64,000 bases of DNA, taken from the NCBI RefSeq assembly GCF_000204055.1, contig NW_006768767.1, forward strand, positions 1,780,498 to 1,844,497, in the 5' to 3' direction. A program made the position numbers and the translations under genes. This stretch comes from Melampsora larici-populina 98AG31 (lineage: Eukaryota; Basidiomycota; Pucciniomycetes; Pucciniales; Melampsoraceae). Position 1 is the first letter of the stretch. Each line of letters begins with the position of its first letter. Positions 31,810 to 45,695 of the stretch are shown here, one piece after another. The notes under the pieces were generated by a model that was not told the origin of the DNA, made no database searches, and was given only the letters and a program-made list of their open reading frames with translations.

Positions 31810-32170
31810 TAATGAGACAGGCTACGTGCAGGTCGTGGAAGCTCCGTGTGCGGGCTTCAGGACTGTTAGTCGAATGTCACAAACGAGATCTTCGAGAATC
31901 TGTCAACAGCGTTCTCGGAGTGGAAGCGTTTTAATAGAAATGTAATGAATATTATTGATGCTGATTGAGAGAGAAGGAAAAACAACAATCATTTGGATTA
32001 TATACAAATGGAACGGTCTGAACATTGGATGAGTAAGAATACAAGAAGTGTTCGTAGAAAGGAAATGAGAACATGCTTAGAGTCTTCAGAGTGAAGCTCA
32101 GCATGATGGTCTGAATACTTATGGCCACTAAGTGTCGAGTACGATTCGAGATACAAGTGTTGTATCAACA
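31810..32170 (-). repeat. copia-2 5' LTR
   Basis: In element orientation it begins TGTTGATACAACA and ends CTCATTA, so the termini are TG...TA. Bounded by the GAAAT duplication at 32171. Confidence 0.92.
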
Positions 32171-32175
32171 GAAAT

Positions 32176-32933
32176 GTACACTATCTTTTGGCAAACCTCA
32201 AGAGATCAAGAGTGTAGTGGTCCCTAGCGGTGAAATGGGTTTCATCATGTGTTTTTAGACAATAAATTTCAAAGTTCTTACCGTCTAAATTGAGGTTTCT
32301 ACTTCTCAAGATTCGAGTCTCAATACTACAATTTTTCAGCATGGTTTAAGTTATGAAACTGGTTTTGCTACTACCCAGCGCTGCTGTTGTTCCCCCACTA
32401 GCAATTTTCAGCAAGTACAATGCTGAATTTCGTCTGAAGATCCAGTTCCTCTTCAATCCCAAAGAGCAAGAGACTTTGTTAAGTTTGTCTCATTCCAGAA
32501 TGTCATTTGAAAGTTTTATCAGGGTGGTTTGTTTTTATTTTAAAGTCATCAATTGAACCATCACATCAAATATCAATCAATAGATGTGAATGATCCGTAA
32601 CCAAAATTTTACTACCACAGGCCTCAAGACTCAGATGTCACCTGCTCGCAATACCATATATTCATTTTGATGTCACTTCATCTCGGTGAAATGATGTATT
32701 GTCTACGATCTCAATCACCTGTGCCTCAACAAACTCACGGGGTAGAATAAGATTCACAACCTCTGATCTGTCAGGCTCTGTCATATGCAAATTTGATAAA
32801 AGGTAAATTCAAGCTTCCTAGGTAGTACCCCCAAGCACAATATAGATCACATCATCGCACAAATTATTTGATGTCCATTTCTCTTCTTCATGTATTAGTC
32901 AATCTATAATCCCCAATTGTCAATCAAATTTCT
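32176..32933. other. intergenic, no gene seen
   Basis: Sequence between the copia-2 duplication and the GMPPA stop. A gactttgttaagtttg word near 32472 recalls the fold-back repeat at 16.8 kb. No coding evidence. Confidence 0.45.
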
Positions 32934-34639
32934 TTAAAGGAGTACTTCATTCGCAGAAGACCTAGTGAGAGATTTATGAGGAAGCACAATACAGTTTCGT
33001 ACATGTACTTCACTCTTCACTTGTACATCTTTAGCTGGATACGAGTCAAGAAGTCAGTTGGTGTGAAATAATAGAGAGTAAGTCAAATTTCTCTTACCTA
33101 ATACCGAGATGTTCTTATTACCGATATAACCATCGGCTGGGAGTGGAGATCCTTCAACTCTAGACCAAGCACCAACTCTGTTGTCTTCACCGAGAATTGA
33201 ATACAATACACAACAGTTTTGCTACAAGTACAAAAGCGTCGATATATGTAAGAGATAGCTCCGAATGCAATGACGCTTGAACATAAACTATATCAAAGGA
33301 GAGGAGTGACTTACTTCAAGAACGGTGTTGTCTAAGATGATAGAATCCTTAACTCGAGCACCAAAGCCAATCTTTACACCAGCACCAATAGACACATTAG
33401 GTCCGATCTTAGCGGATGGGTGAATCTCAGCTGTCTCATCTATGTAACAAGGCTCTACAATTTCCGGCCCAGCAGCCTTGCTTTGCTCTGGTGTAGCTTT
33501 GGCAGCTATGATGGTTGGAGATCGACGACGAAGGAGTACAGGATTATTAGATTTGTAGGATTCCAATACAAGCGCATTGGCTGGTAAGGCGGATCTGCGA
33601 ACAGAAAAAAAAATCTTGTCAGCAATTAATCGATTTCCCAGATGATCTGTGCACATAAATCCTTACCCAGCTGTTTTAATCTGTTTCCATTGAGTCTTGG
33701 TCTCATAAACATAGAGCTTGCCTCGGTCAGAGAGTGGTGCAATGACGTCTTGCTCGAGACGGAGTTGATCGTCCTGTGGCCTGAGGGGATCTTCGCTAAA
33801 GGGTTATAAGATATTACATCAGATCTGCAATGTCGTCTGATGAAGCTTATCAGAAAAAAACTTACGCATTCTTTTTGACCTTCAAATCCATAGCAGCCTT
33901 AATCTCATCAAAGATCGACTTATCAAAAAGATAAACACCTGTATTGATAGTAGTAGATAAGAATGATTCCGGTTTTTCTACATAATGAAGTGCTTGAGAA
34001 GTTTCTGGGTCGGTAACGATACTTCCAAACTTCGTTGACATTTCCTTAGAGACCTTAATTCCCATTAAAGTACCGACCCCTCGATGACGATCATGAAAGC
34101 TTTTCAATTCTGAAAGTGGGAATGAGGAGACAATATCGGAATGTAATACATAGATTTGATCTGGAGAACCTTTGAGGATCGCATCTCTAAAGTGATAAAG
34201 TCCTCCAGCAGTTCCTAAAGCTTCATACTCTCTCATATATCTACAGTTTTCCGGAGAATGAATGGACTTTAGTTTTCACTCTATAGAGGTCTCATCGTTT
34301 TGAGGAGTATGAAAAATCATATTCACCTAATCTGAAGCGAAGGGAAATCCCTACTTGCTTGTTTTACAAAAGGAGCCAAGACAGAATCTTCATAAAATCC
34401 AATCAAAAGAACCTCTTGTAAATTTGAAAGTTTCGAAAGGGCTTGTATACCATGCCAAATCACAGCTCTTCCTGCCAATGGAAACAATGGCTTTGGAATA
34501 TCAAGTGTTAAGGGTCGCATACGAGTTCCCTGATTCAGGCAAGAAGTTAAAAGTTAGGACTATCGTAAGATGTATATGTGTGAGTCCAGATGCTTACTTT
34601 ACTTGGCCCGCCAAGCAGGTAGACAGCTTTGGAAGACAT
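32934..34639 (-). CDS. GDP-mannose pyrophosphorylase, GMPPA type
   Basis: Nucleotidyltransferase fold with a C-terminal left-handed beta-helix; the family makes or regulates GDP-mannose for glycosylation and wall mannan. The start at 34639 reads SSKAVYLLGGPSK, then across an intron GTRMRPLTLDIPKPLFPLAG. The GGPxKGTR spacing is that of GMPPA (the alpha, regulatory-type form in animals) and not the GGxGTR of yeast Psa1/GMPPB. GTAGGLYHFRDAI, HYVEKPESFLST and NTGVYLFD follow. The hexapeptide repeats IHPSAKIGPNVSIGAGVKIG and LGEDNRVGAWSRVEGSP then lead to the last exon RNCIVLPHKSL...NEVLL and stop at 32934-32936. At least six exons. Whether it is catalytic or regulatory here cannot be told from sequence alone. 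Confidence 0.87.
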
Positions 34640-35351
34640 TTTGAAGTTGATGAGATTTGGTATAAGGTATGGATGGCAGATGCTTGAGGTCCTTTGATGT
34701 TCGATCAGCTGGAATGTCTTGGGGAAATCAAGATCCTAGAAACCTGTAACAACAACCTAGGGTAAATATCACACTATAAGACTTATCTTACTGCTTTATA
34801 AACATACTCTCTCTCTCAGCTTGCTCACGGTCGTGCACTGGGCTCAGATAATATCGGCTGGAGGGTTCCGTCACCGTGATGTCCACATCTAGCACGCACA
34901 CATAACTTTGAAGCCACTTGGAGAAGGCTCTATGTATGGATTCTTTCAAGAAAGAATTATGAAATCATGAAATCTTACAATCTGAAGCGGTATATGGTAC
35001 TATGCATCCTTCATCAGATGCCGCACGGATCTAGTATATTTACTTTTCATGAACTGTCAGACCTTTTTCAACTCATCTTTCTTTTATCATCTTTCACATT
35101 TTCAGATTTTCAGTTTATTCTGTTCTATCACTAAAACTTCAAGCCACGAGAAATAATTATTACATTTTCTTCTTTTAAATTTTCTAGATATACTAAGTAA
35201 ATAAATCTTAAAAACAAATATGCAATCAAGAAGAATAAAAGAAAGAAAAAAGTTGAAATGTGAAAGTGAAACGATTAAAAATCAATGTTTTTCGTAAATT
35301 AGTTCAAAACTTTACACACACATAAAGATATCTTCTCATTATTTTCATTAT
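34640..35351. other. intergenic between GMPPA start and SEN1 stop
   Basis: Should contain the GMPPA promoter and the SEN1 3' UTR. Includes a ctctctctc tract near 34808 and AT-rich sequence. No gene recognised. Confidence 0.5.
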
Positions 35352-38300
35352 TTAGGTCTTCTTAAAGTTTTCATTTCATCTGCTATTCTTTCTTTTGTAG
35401 TACGAGTATCTAATTCATCTCCTTCTCTAGGTGCTGAGATTCGAGTGGGTTTCTAATGAAAGGAAAAACTCCAACAATTAATTAACCATATCAAATCCGT
35501 CAATTGGTGTTTAATTAAAAGGAAGGACTTACTTTTTGTTTGATGAACAGGTTGACTGGATTTTTCTTTGCAGGCATTGGTGCACGTGGAGGATTCATTG
35601 GTTTGTTGTGAGAAGATGAGCCTACATTAGGATGAGGATTCCGATTTACCGTAGTCTGTGGTTGACGTATCTGGTTCATCATTGGGTTTACTTGATTCGA
35701 TTCTATCTTTGTTCTTGACTGATCAGGCTTTTCTACATCACTGTTCTGATTATCTGAATTATCAATCTCAATTATACGTGTCTTCTTAGAGATTTCAGGT
35801 AGACTTGAATTAAGAGATTGTTTCCGCTTGAGTTCATTTTGAATTTGATTTGAATGAGTGTTTGATTTGGATTGTTGCGAGATTTGTTGAGGTGTCATCA
35901 ATGGACCATGTCCAAACCTATCAGATTTCTTCTCGATGCTTTTCTGAACGATGGACTTTGAAGGTAGATGGTTTTTGCTTGTATTTCGGATTGTAGGAGT
36001 AGAATTGAAAGTATCGATAGATACCTACGAGTTCACCAGGTGAACAAAATTAAACAGATCAGTTATAGTATATTCTAAAAATCAAAATCGAGATGTAAGA
36101 TTGAAAATGAACCTCAGAAAACGTTCCTCTCTCTCTTGCATCATCAATCAATGCTTTCCAATTTTTATCCTGTACCAACGCCGATTGATTCCCAATCACA
36201 AATAAAGATGATTTCGCTCTGGTTAAAGCTACATTCATTCGACGTGTATCCTTTAAAAAACCAATCCCATTATCATCATCTTTTCCACCACGAACACAAG
36301 ATAAGATAATTATATCTTTCTCTTGTCCTTGAAATCCATCAACTGTATTGATATCTAAAGTAGAAACTACATCAGCAGGAAAGGATTGACGAAATTGTCT
36401 TCGGATTTCTCCTACTTGACCTGCATAGGCCGTAATGATCCCAACTCGATATGCAAAATCGATATCAGGAAATGTCCTGGTCAACCTGGAATAAATGGCT
36501 ACTGTCATGCCTGCTTCGGTTCGATTGATAAAAGAGTGATGTCGACCTCTCTCTTCACGAGCTCCAATGGGATGATAAAATGTATATGGTGGAAAAAACG
36601 TATCCTCGGTATGCCATCGTTGGGTAGTTCTACTCGCCATATCGGGTCCATCCATTAATCGCGAATCATAGAAGGCTTTACTGGGAAAAGCACTGATGGC
36701 AGGGTGCATACGATACTGTATACTGTGTTACAATTCGTCAGTGCACTTGACCAAAATGCTACTAAGCTGACCGTTCCCAACCTTAACAAATGTACCGCAG
36801 TAGGAGCAAAGCGCTGCATACGCACGAATAGACTTTGGTCGTATCCTGCTTTCGAAGCCGCTTGTGATAGTACAGTCGGTGGTAATTGAAGTGGATCTGT
36901 AACGTACATCTTTCAACAAGTAAATTCTACGTCAAGATAAAATATATGGTAAACACTCACCTCCAACCAATATACACTGAGTGGCATTGTACCGAAGTGG
37001 GATCAGAGAAGCTGGTTCAGTACACTGACAAGCTTCATCAATCACTACTGTTTCAAAATCGAATGGTAATTGTGACATATAATCATGACCTGAACCCGAT
37101 AATGTTGAACAAATTACATCAGCATCTTGTAAGATTTGCATCCTCAATTTACGAGTGGCTGCGTCTAAATAACGCTTTGAGGCGGCTTGTTGATCACGAG
37201 CTTCGTCTAATTGTTGTGATAATTCGTGCATCTTACGTCTTGCTTTCGTAACTTCTTGTTGTAATCCAGCGTACAATGGAGAAGCTACTGTGACTTGCTC
37301 TGCTTCGATTTGTTTAGCATTTCGAATTTCCCGTAAATGAGTGATTTCTTGTCTCAATTCATGAATTCGATCGGAATTTCCAGAAGGCTTGTCTCCCGTT
37401 TTATTTTCCAATTTGTTTTGAGCTTCTACAAGTTCGTCAATGAAGATATCTTTTACCGCCATATTGATCTTAGAATCGGCTCCAATCCGCACTAGTTTAG
37501 GAATAATAAGTTCTCCTTGGGCTCCACGAACGCCATCTTTTAATCGTTTGGCTACTTCATCAACAGCAGCATTACTTGGTGCGCAGAGTAAAATTTTCCT
37601 AGTTATTGATCGAGTATCTTGAGCCTTTGGTCGACCGGCGATGAATGCACCGACCAAACCCACGATAGTACTCGTCTTTCCCGTACCCGGCGGACTGTAA
37701 GAAATCGATGAGATTTAGTCTTCCGATCAAGTGGTGGATTCACGAAACTGACCCTTGAATGAGAGAGAAGCCTGGTGTGGCTAGAGAGCTAATGATCGCA
37801 CGACCTTGTGGTTCATTGACTTTCTGGCACTGCATTACTTTTGCGAGCTGTTGTTCTGTTATAGGTGCAGGTTGAGTGATACGGGCTTCTAGAATATCAC
37901 CACCCAATGTTAGATACGGCAAAGATCTTAGGGCAGCCCATTCCCGATGTGTTGTGCTCAGACTTACGAAATATCCGCGAAACAAGGTCATAAGAAAATA
38001 TTTCAAAATCTTGTGAATCATTGTAAATGTCATTTAAAAAACTTACCTGCATAGATGAATCACTTCCCATTTCGTCTTCGGTACCAAGAAACCACTAACT
38101 TCAGATCTTACACTACCAAAATGCATGCGCAAGTTAAGTTCGAAACATTCGGGTTTACGAGACAAGCCGATCACCTTGGCCATAACAGAATGAGAGGAAG
38201 GCTTATTGACGGCTCGAAGTAAAACTAAATCAGCTTCTGTGAAAAACACTCGATCTGGTAACATGCCATGTTTGATCATAGTATAAATTTCTACAAAATC

Positions 38301-41300
38301 GTCAACTGAAGTGCGACCAACTACTTCACAGGGAACTGCTGTCTTTTCACCTGAAGCAACCGCTTCCTTTGCTTGACAGATCTGCTGCCAACACTCGCAC
38401 ATCAGAAGTGGTTCGAGGGCTCGTAAGTACTGACCAAAGTCGATAAAAGAAGGTGGAAGATGGTTATAGTGAACAGGAGCCATGGGTGGACACGGGCCTG
38501 TATGATGATAGTCCCATTGCAATATATGTCGATGAAGGGCAGTGAAATCCGGTGACATCCTTAGTTGCTCCAACTTCATCTGAGCTTGCTTCAGTAATTT
38601 CGCTTTGGCCACTTGTTGGTGCCTTTCCAAGGTAGGATCTTGGAATAATTTGATAGTCCGGCGGACCTCAGCTATCCTGCGAGGCTTATCGATCTTAGGC
38701 TTCTGTGCATTTGCTAAGCCGGCCAAACCGGTCACGGCAGGTCTATCTTCGTCTGAACTCTCAGAATCTTCTTCATCCAAGCAGATCGGTGCGATGGGTA
38801 GATTGCCGCCTGGCGGCTGTTGAGTCGAATCTGCCGTGTCCCTGGACGCAAGAATGGGTCGAGAAGAAGATGCAACAGGTGAATAATCTGTTGTTGGCGA
38901 AGAAACTCGAGCACGACCAGCTGGTATACCACGCTCTGTTGACACTTTCAAAGGTTGTTTTACCACAGTGTGATTCAAGACCTTCCTGCTCGCTTTGAAT
39001 TCTTTGCGCATATTGCCAATCACACTAGAAGTTGATCCGCCAGCGGTCCTTGAGTGTGATTTACTTGATGTGGATTTGTTCGTCCGGGAGGTAAAGTCAT
39101 GCTTTATGGGAGGAGGTGCCGATTTTGAAGCGGGTTTCTGTGGCAGAGCTGAAGACACTGGAGGGACAACTACAGACTTCGGAATGCTAGCTTTGATCGG
39201 TTGTCCATCTAATACACGACTCCACGCTGCTTTTTGATTCGCGACTTCTCCATCGTCCCGAACGTTTGAGTCTTTGGAGCTGGTTTGAGGAACGATCTCG
39301 ATTTCTTCTTCTTCATCTTCTGATACATAAGCAAACCGTTCAGCTAAATCTGGATGACTGATCAAGGCCTTTTGTATATTACCACACTGTTGTTCTGTCA
39401 GAATCACTCCGATAGGCTTTTTGCTTTGAAGTTGAGGTTGCCGATTATGTTGTAAGTATGTCTCTAATCTTTTCACAATCGTATCCTTGAGTGGTCGCCT
39501 AAACTTGGCTAGTTTTTCGAGCATCGTCACCAACAGGCTAGCTGAGCGATCGAGAAGGTCAGGTTCAGTTAACCGAAGCCAGGAAAGAATGGCTTCCGTA
39601 GGACGCATAAAGGAGTCCACCATCTGTTGTCTAACCGGGTCATCTGATGATTTCGAAGAGGGCAGACCACCCAAAGCAAGATCTTGATCAGCACAGGCTG
39701 TTTCGAAGGCGTGGAATTGTTGCACAAGTTGTTCGGCAAAGATGAGGGCATCTCTCATCCAATCAGTCATTTTAGAAGTTTCCCAAAATTTTGACCAATA
39801 TGGTGTTCTCTGAAATATGTTGGCAACCGCTGAGCACATTAGATTCCAAAGCTGAAAGACTTGCTTTCCATTTATACTTTGCATGAAATCTGGATCCGAA
39901 AACAGACCTTCGGAACGTGAAAATAGTACTTCTAATACATCAGTCATACATCTGACAAATCTCCCGGCAAGGATCATTGCATCAGGTAAATACTTTGTTT
40001 GAAACTCGGTAGTAACTAGAGAAATCAATAGACCCTCGAAAGCAGCGAGCCTGCCTTTGGATAGCAATACTCGGAAGCAATCAAGTCGAGAAGTGCAATC
40101 GGACCATTGTCGAACCAAAGCTAGCGCTGAGGCATGTATACCGTCATTAGGTGATAATGCAAGGACGATCAAGGCCTGGATCACGCGTTGATCATCCATC
40201 ACGGGTGCCACTAGTTGATAGCCGGTAGTCGTTTCGGATAGATCCAATAATGCATCTACAAAAGGTGTGCATATCGTCAAGCAACCGTCCTTTAGGTTCT
40301 CTGATACAGGCTTGATGGGCAGTAGTTCGTTTCGGGCTTCTGGTAACCACGATTCGTACTTGAACTGATCAATATGAGCGCATCTTGAAACCGCTCGAAT
40401 TAGAAGGCGATAAACTTTGATGGATGCTTCTGACGGTAAACTCATCTTGACACTTTGATAGAGTTGCTTCCATAGAGAGGCAGTGACCTCAACACGGATT
40501 GACAGGATATCATCACTAATTGCGGTCGGATTTCGAACTTCTAGTTTTGATCGTGCATGGCTTAGCTTTTGAACTGCAGCTTGCAACATATTGGTGTCCT
40601 TGAATGCGATACGTTCTATCAACAAATGAGCGTTCATCCGAATCGCATCCCATTCTGCTGAGCTGTACTGGGGATGGTATGCTACGTCAAATAGGATCGG
40701 AAGGTATAACTGTAGCACCCCTCGTTTTTGAATCACGGTAGCTATCTTCGAATGAACGTCAGAAATCGAAGGTGCGTTCTCGGTAAGTAGAGGACTTCCA
40801 GGATTAGACAGAATTGGCTCTGTAGGTTGCGCATCCTGGAGTGGTATTGTCGGAAAAATCAAGTTATACCAAGGAGTAAACGAAATTTCGATTGCATGAA
40901 TTCGGATTTGTAACTCGCGGTCTTTCTGAAGTTCACATAAAAAGATTTGATGAATTTGTGTAAAGATGGTCGCCAAACTTTCTTCCATGTGATAAGCGGA
41001 ACAGATCAATGGAAGTAGCCAAAAAAGACATCTCTCAGTACTTCCTGAATTAGATAAACTATCGATGAATGAATTGTTGATCAAGATTCGTGAGAAGGCC
41101 TGATGTGGCAGAAGTTGAAATGAAGTTCCCGAGGCTTGACTATCTGATACTTGTGGATTCTGCCAATAAGATGATTCCATCTGGCAAAGCAACACTCCAA
41201 AACACTCTAATACTGTAGTAATATGATCACCGTTATCAGATAAATGTGATGTGATCAAACATCCCAACTTGAAAAGTAGTGGATGAGGTGAGCCAATGTA

Positions 41301-42374
41301 ACGTGGAATGGCTCTGAGAATCGATAATAAACTCTGCCAACTGCTTTTCCGATTGGGTGGTGGTTCAGCTAAGAGTTGTGAACCGTCGGACGGCGAGTTT
41401 TGATTGTCTCGGTGTATGATCCTGATGACCTCACGAGCAGCTTCTTGTAACCCTGGGGTCAACTTAAGCTTGATAGGGTCCCCGTGCATGTTGCGAGCCG
41501 CGATTTGATGCAGTAAAGCACGTGCATTGTTGGCACATAAATCGTTGCTGCTCATCGCTAGTAAGGTCAACCCCGGTAAGGACGCATCCGCAGAAAGAAC
41601 AGGAAGGGGTTGATGGACGGGCTGACGAGCCATTGCATTCGAGATTGGTGTCCATATTTCGGGATTCGAAAGGACCCCAGGCCGTGACAATATCAGGAGA
41701 AGTATGGATGGTGGTAAAGCGTCTAAGCAGACCGAAGGCGGCACCGGATTGGACTCGGGAATTGATGCTGAGGTGATGTCCACTGGTGATACCCAGCTCC
41801 TTTTGCATAAATTAGCCAATGCTTTGTCAAGGCTCATGATAAAGTTAGACACCATTCGATCCGATAATTTGGGACGCAACCACCTAAGCATTAATGGATA
41901 GCCAAATCAGTTTTTTTACTAGCTTGAGATCCTGATAAAGATAAGCCTCAACTTGTCTGCCATATCGACCGTACAGCCTTCATGGGCCATCACACAATCA
42001 GTACAGCTTTGAAGGCAGTCTTCGAATGCTTTCCTCCATATCGTGATGTTGCCTTTGGGTTTGTAACAAATCAATCGTAATAAGAAAGAACGAGCGTCTG
42101 ACATTGAATCTGAACTAATCGTGATGACTTCTTTCTGAAGATCGTTTCCCGTTAAGCCACCAAGACGGACGCCTTTCGAACAGTAAAAGTGGCCATAGCC
42201 TGAATCAGGACCTAATGGAGCCTCGTCGATTGAAAGATGATCAACGATCCATTGAAGCCCTGCTGTGACCGCTGCTGTCCCAATTGCTTCATCTCGAGGG
42301 CTTTTTCGAGCGCTTTCAAGTTGTTGAAGAAAGCTAGATAGGTTGGGAGTGGTGTATAGACGAATAGATGCCAT
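35352..42374 (-). CDS. SEN1: SEN1-like superfamily 1 RNA/DNA helicase (senataxin)
   Basis: Helicase acting in transcription termination and R-loop removal in the nucleus. The first exon (42374 to about 41919) carries FEDCLQSCTDCVMAHEGC of the SEN1 N-terminal domain. The next exon (41891-38043, about 1,280 codons) holds the rest of that helical domain, then an acidic Ser/Pro-rich linker (EDEEEEIEIV; LDEEDSESSDED). Helicase exons follow with Walker A GPPGTGKTSTIVG (about 37690), VIDEACQCTEPASLIPLRY (about 37000), DPLQLPPTVLSQAASK (about 36890), QYRMHPAIS (about 36710), NTVDGFQGQEKDIIILSCVR and NVALTRAK. A basic C-terminal tail contains KKTRIIEID, a possible nuclear signal, and the last exon ends TKERIADEMKTLRRPK with stop at 35352-35354. 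About 2,200 residues, matching yeast Sen1 (2,231). All helicase motifs look intact. Confidence 0.93.
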
Positions 42375-43007
42375 TTTGGATTACGATGAATGATAAAGTT
42401 GATTTCAAGTTGATGAATAGAGCATGGTTGTTGAACGAATCCTTGAAAGTTCACCAAAGTGGTCAAAGGCCAACAGGCACGCGATAAATGTATCTGCATA
42501 ACTCTCAGCTCAGCCCTGGTCCGATCCCTCGACTCACAAATTCTCATCATCTCACATCTTTCCCCAGCTGTGACCCACTCTTTTTTGAGCTAAACAAGTC
42601 ATACGTTGGACACACTTCCCAATGAACCCACAGCATTCTCTCACTTTAAGAGGCTCTCCCAAACCAGACCTTACAATTTGAGGATAGTGAACTGGAAAAA
42701 AATCAAGGACGTAAGCACCAAAGGCTCTCTGCAATGAATTTATATCATTATATGTATAGATTATACCCTGATCATGAACATCATATCACTTCTCATGGCT
42801 AATCAAGTAATCTGTACTTATCTCTGGTATAGACACCTACAACTTTATAAAATTTCAAAAATCAAGACTCCAATCATAAATCATAGCGTATATATACTTA
42901 AGTATTCTCCAAAGAATGGAACCAAAATGATATAAAATACAATCATACAAATAGATAATACCTTTCCCAGATATATATGTATGTAAAAAAACAAATCTCA
43001 AAAACTT
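42375..43007. other. intergenic between SEN1 start and CHK1 stop
   Basis: SEN1 promoter side. AT-rich with no recognisable gene; a 60-codon open frame at 42552-42734 lacks support. Confidence 0.5.
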
Positions 43008-45524
43008 TTATCTAGCCAAAACAATTCCGTCAGGTAAATGACTAAAGAGTTCTTCATATTTTTGTCTCCATCGTAAAACATCACCTTTTTGTCTTCTAAA
43101 AATTACACTCCAAATCACTTCCTGAACTTCTACTTTACTTTTATCATCAATCTCCATTGAATCAGTACCAACGTTTGTTGAAACTTCTGAATCAGTATCA
43201 ATAATCGGCTCAATTCTTAATGATCCAATCATTTTTTGTTTTCGATTATCAGTAAATGCTACTTGAAACTTCACCCCTCCTTGATACTTTTGACTTTGAT
43301 CTTGATTTAAATCATTCATTAATGGTTTGACAGCGTGTTGAACATTGACCACATCAAGAGCTGCGGTAAAAGCCGTTACGAGTTCTTCTATTGATGATTT
43401 AGATATAAACATTGTTGAAGTATTTCCATGAAGCATCTTTTGGGATGCTAAAGTAGGGTTTTGAGTCTGATAAAGATTTGAACAATCAGATTCAATGTGT
43501 CTAGGTAAAAGTTTCTCGACTCAGCATGAAGAGGTAAGTCGGTAAGAGTATTGACTTACAAATAATCGAACTGTGCAAGAGAAAGGTTGAGTAGGATTTG
43601 CAGCCGTGTCGTTCAAGTAACGTGCAGCAATTTGTGACTTGGCCATTTCTTGAGACATTTGAGGTAGTGATGTACTATTAGGATCGAAATTGGAATCTTT
43701 TGGGATAGCCATTTCGGTACAACTATTGAAATGGTTCTGTTAGTCATATATTGGCAAGAGGAAGTAAATAAAATCAAACTCATACAATTGATCGACCTCT
43801 TCATCGAAATGAGTACCCTCATCAGCGTTCTGACGCTGTTTGGCAAGTCGGACTGCGAGAGTTTCAGCAGATAAAGCTAGTCCCTCACGATTCATCAGAC
43901 AGTTTTTCCTGGATATTGTAGTGATCGAACAGTGGATCAATATCGATCAAAGTGATCGTGAAGAGATCAACAAAGGTCTATGGTATGCTATGATTGTTGA
44001 AAAACTTGAGCGTACCTTTTAAACCATGGGTCCTTTACAAGTTGAGTCATGTTCATTCTTAACTCCGGGTCTATGTGCATCATTTGTTGCAAGAAATCTA
44101 TATCAAAAAAACATAAATGAAAACATGGTCAAACAAATTCGAAAGATGTAAATATGGTCGACATTCAAAATATACGTTTTAATTCATGATTTATTCGCGT
44201 CCATGGATCCGTGTGCCATATAGACCCGTCTACGTAAGCTGCAAACTCGGGACTTTCCAGAGTTGGAGTGTCCCAAGGCGTGTCTTAAAAAAATAACAGC
44301 GCGCAAAGACATTTACGAAGGTTAGCACAGGCTAACAAGTACAAGGGATTCTGTTTAAGCATCAGGCCGAATAGACTTACTTCCGACCAGGAGGACATAG
44401 AGAATGATACCAGAAGACCACATGTCGATTGCTGGACCATGATAAGGTCGACCAAATGCTAACTGCTCGTGTAGAATAACATCAGATGCTTCACGTCCCG
44501 AATCCGTTCAATGCAGTTTTGAGAGTGATAAACTAACCTCTGGAGCTGCGTAAGGTGCGCTTCCGCAGATCTCAGATAACATTCTTTCCTTTCCGTTGTA
44601 TTTATAGACAGAGCAAAGGCCAAAGTCTGAAAGTAAGAGATTTCCATTCCCATCTAGCTAAGAGATCAAAGTTTTATGAATAACTGAAATATTTGATTCT
44701 GATCTCAATGATTGTGAGACATTTGAAAACTGACAAGTATATTCTCCGGTTTCAAATCCCGATGCACTACTCCTTTACTATGGCAAAAATACTGATGAAT
44801 GCGAAATGATTTCAACGTTAGTGAGAGTGTGCAAATAGGATAGGTTTTCACTCAAGGTAAAAGTTAGGGTGATTCACTCACTAGACCAGACATCAATTGA
44901 CGAAAGTAAAAGTGAATCAATTCTAAATCATTGTGCAATCCGACATCTGGGACTGAATCCAAGTTCATTGATATCAATTTTGGAGTATTTCAACTCGATT
45001 CTGATGAAAGTTGTTTACTCAGTTGATCAAATAAATCGCCACTAGCAGCATACTCCAGGATGATATAAAAGGCCGGTGGTATGTTTCGAGATGGTAAACC
45101 TTCATGGTCCTCGAGGCTATCGATCAATTCAAGTATATTTGAGTGCTTGAGGGTTTTGTGAACTTTGATTTCTTTCTTAATACGTTTATATGATGCTTCA
45201 TCTAAAGTTGGATTTGATTTTTTGTTAACCAACGAAATCACTTTGACTGCAGCGAAAGTTGAGATATCCTGGTTGTAAGCTCGATAAACTCTGCCAAACG
45301 AAACACGTTAAATTTTGATCTTGAGATTCGATTACAAATGACATCTTCACAAACCTCGAAAAACCACCCTAATCAAAGATACCCAGCATCAAAAACTGTC
45401 AGCTCGGAAGTAGGAACTAGTAGATAATTGAGAGTCGACGGACTTCGGCAATATCGGGTCCAATCGCATAGCCTTTGATAAGTGGATACGGTGAGTTCGC
45501 GTAGACTGATAAACCCGCCGACAT
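43008..45524 (-). CDS. CHK1: checkpoint kinase CHK1
   Basis: DNA-damage/replication checkpoint Ser/Thr kinase. Start MSAGLSVYANSPYPLIKGY (45524). The glycine loop GPDIAEGGFSRVYRAYN is assembled from three exons, then the lysine strand FAAVKV-ISLVNKK, HSNILELIDSLED and the hinge YIILEYAASGDLFDQL. The catalytic loop GVVHRDLKPENIL, the DFG segment LLSDFGLCSVYKYNGKERML and the APE segment GSAPYAAPE are present. The CHK1-characteristic VDGSIWHTDPWTRINHE and HIDPELRMNMTQLVKDPW follow. The C-terminal kinase-associated domain reads VAFTDNRKQKMIGSLRIEP ... RRQKGDVLRWRQKYEELFSHLPDGIV to the stop at 43008, like the SKGDxLEFKRxF end of animal CHK1. About ten exons. A hAT MITE lies 171 bp upstream of the start. 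CHK1 is favoured over other CAMK-group kinases by the C-terminal domain. Confidence 0.85.
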
Positions 45525-45695
45525 GATTCGAGGGCCGAGAGGTAAAAGCTGGTTGCTGACGAAGAAACAAAAATCGAAAAGAGGGTCGAGTGAAGTGACA
45601 GATTGAGTGAAAAGTCGATCTGAATGTTCGTGAGAATAAGTTTGGTGGCATAATGAGCGTGACTATGTAGGTTTGCACGCGACCTGTATTAGATG

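Larger units (their letters stand above)
26200..32170 (-). mobile_element. Ty1/copia LTR retrotransposon, copia-2
   Basis: A 5,971-bp minus-strand element with two 361-bp LTRs in which I see no difference. It has a 5-bp target duplication GAAAT (26195-26199 and 32171-32175), a primer-binding site just inside the 5' LTR (31783-31809) and a polypurine tract just before the 3' LTR (26561-26570). Coding order is Gag, protease, integrase, reverse transcriptase, RNase H. Identical LTRs and open frames make this the youngest-looking insertion in the window. It sits between the 3' ends of the importin and GMPPA genes. Confidence 0.95.

Noticed and set aside
26195..32175. Shifting copia-2 LTR ends inward to a canonical TG...CA
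   Set aside because: This would lose the exact 5-bp GAAAT duplication; the boundary with TG...TA explains both flanks.
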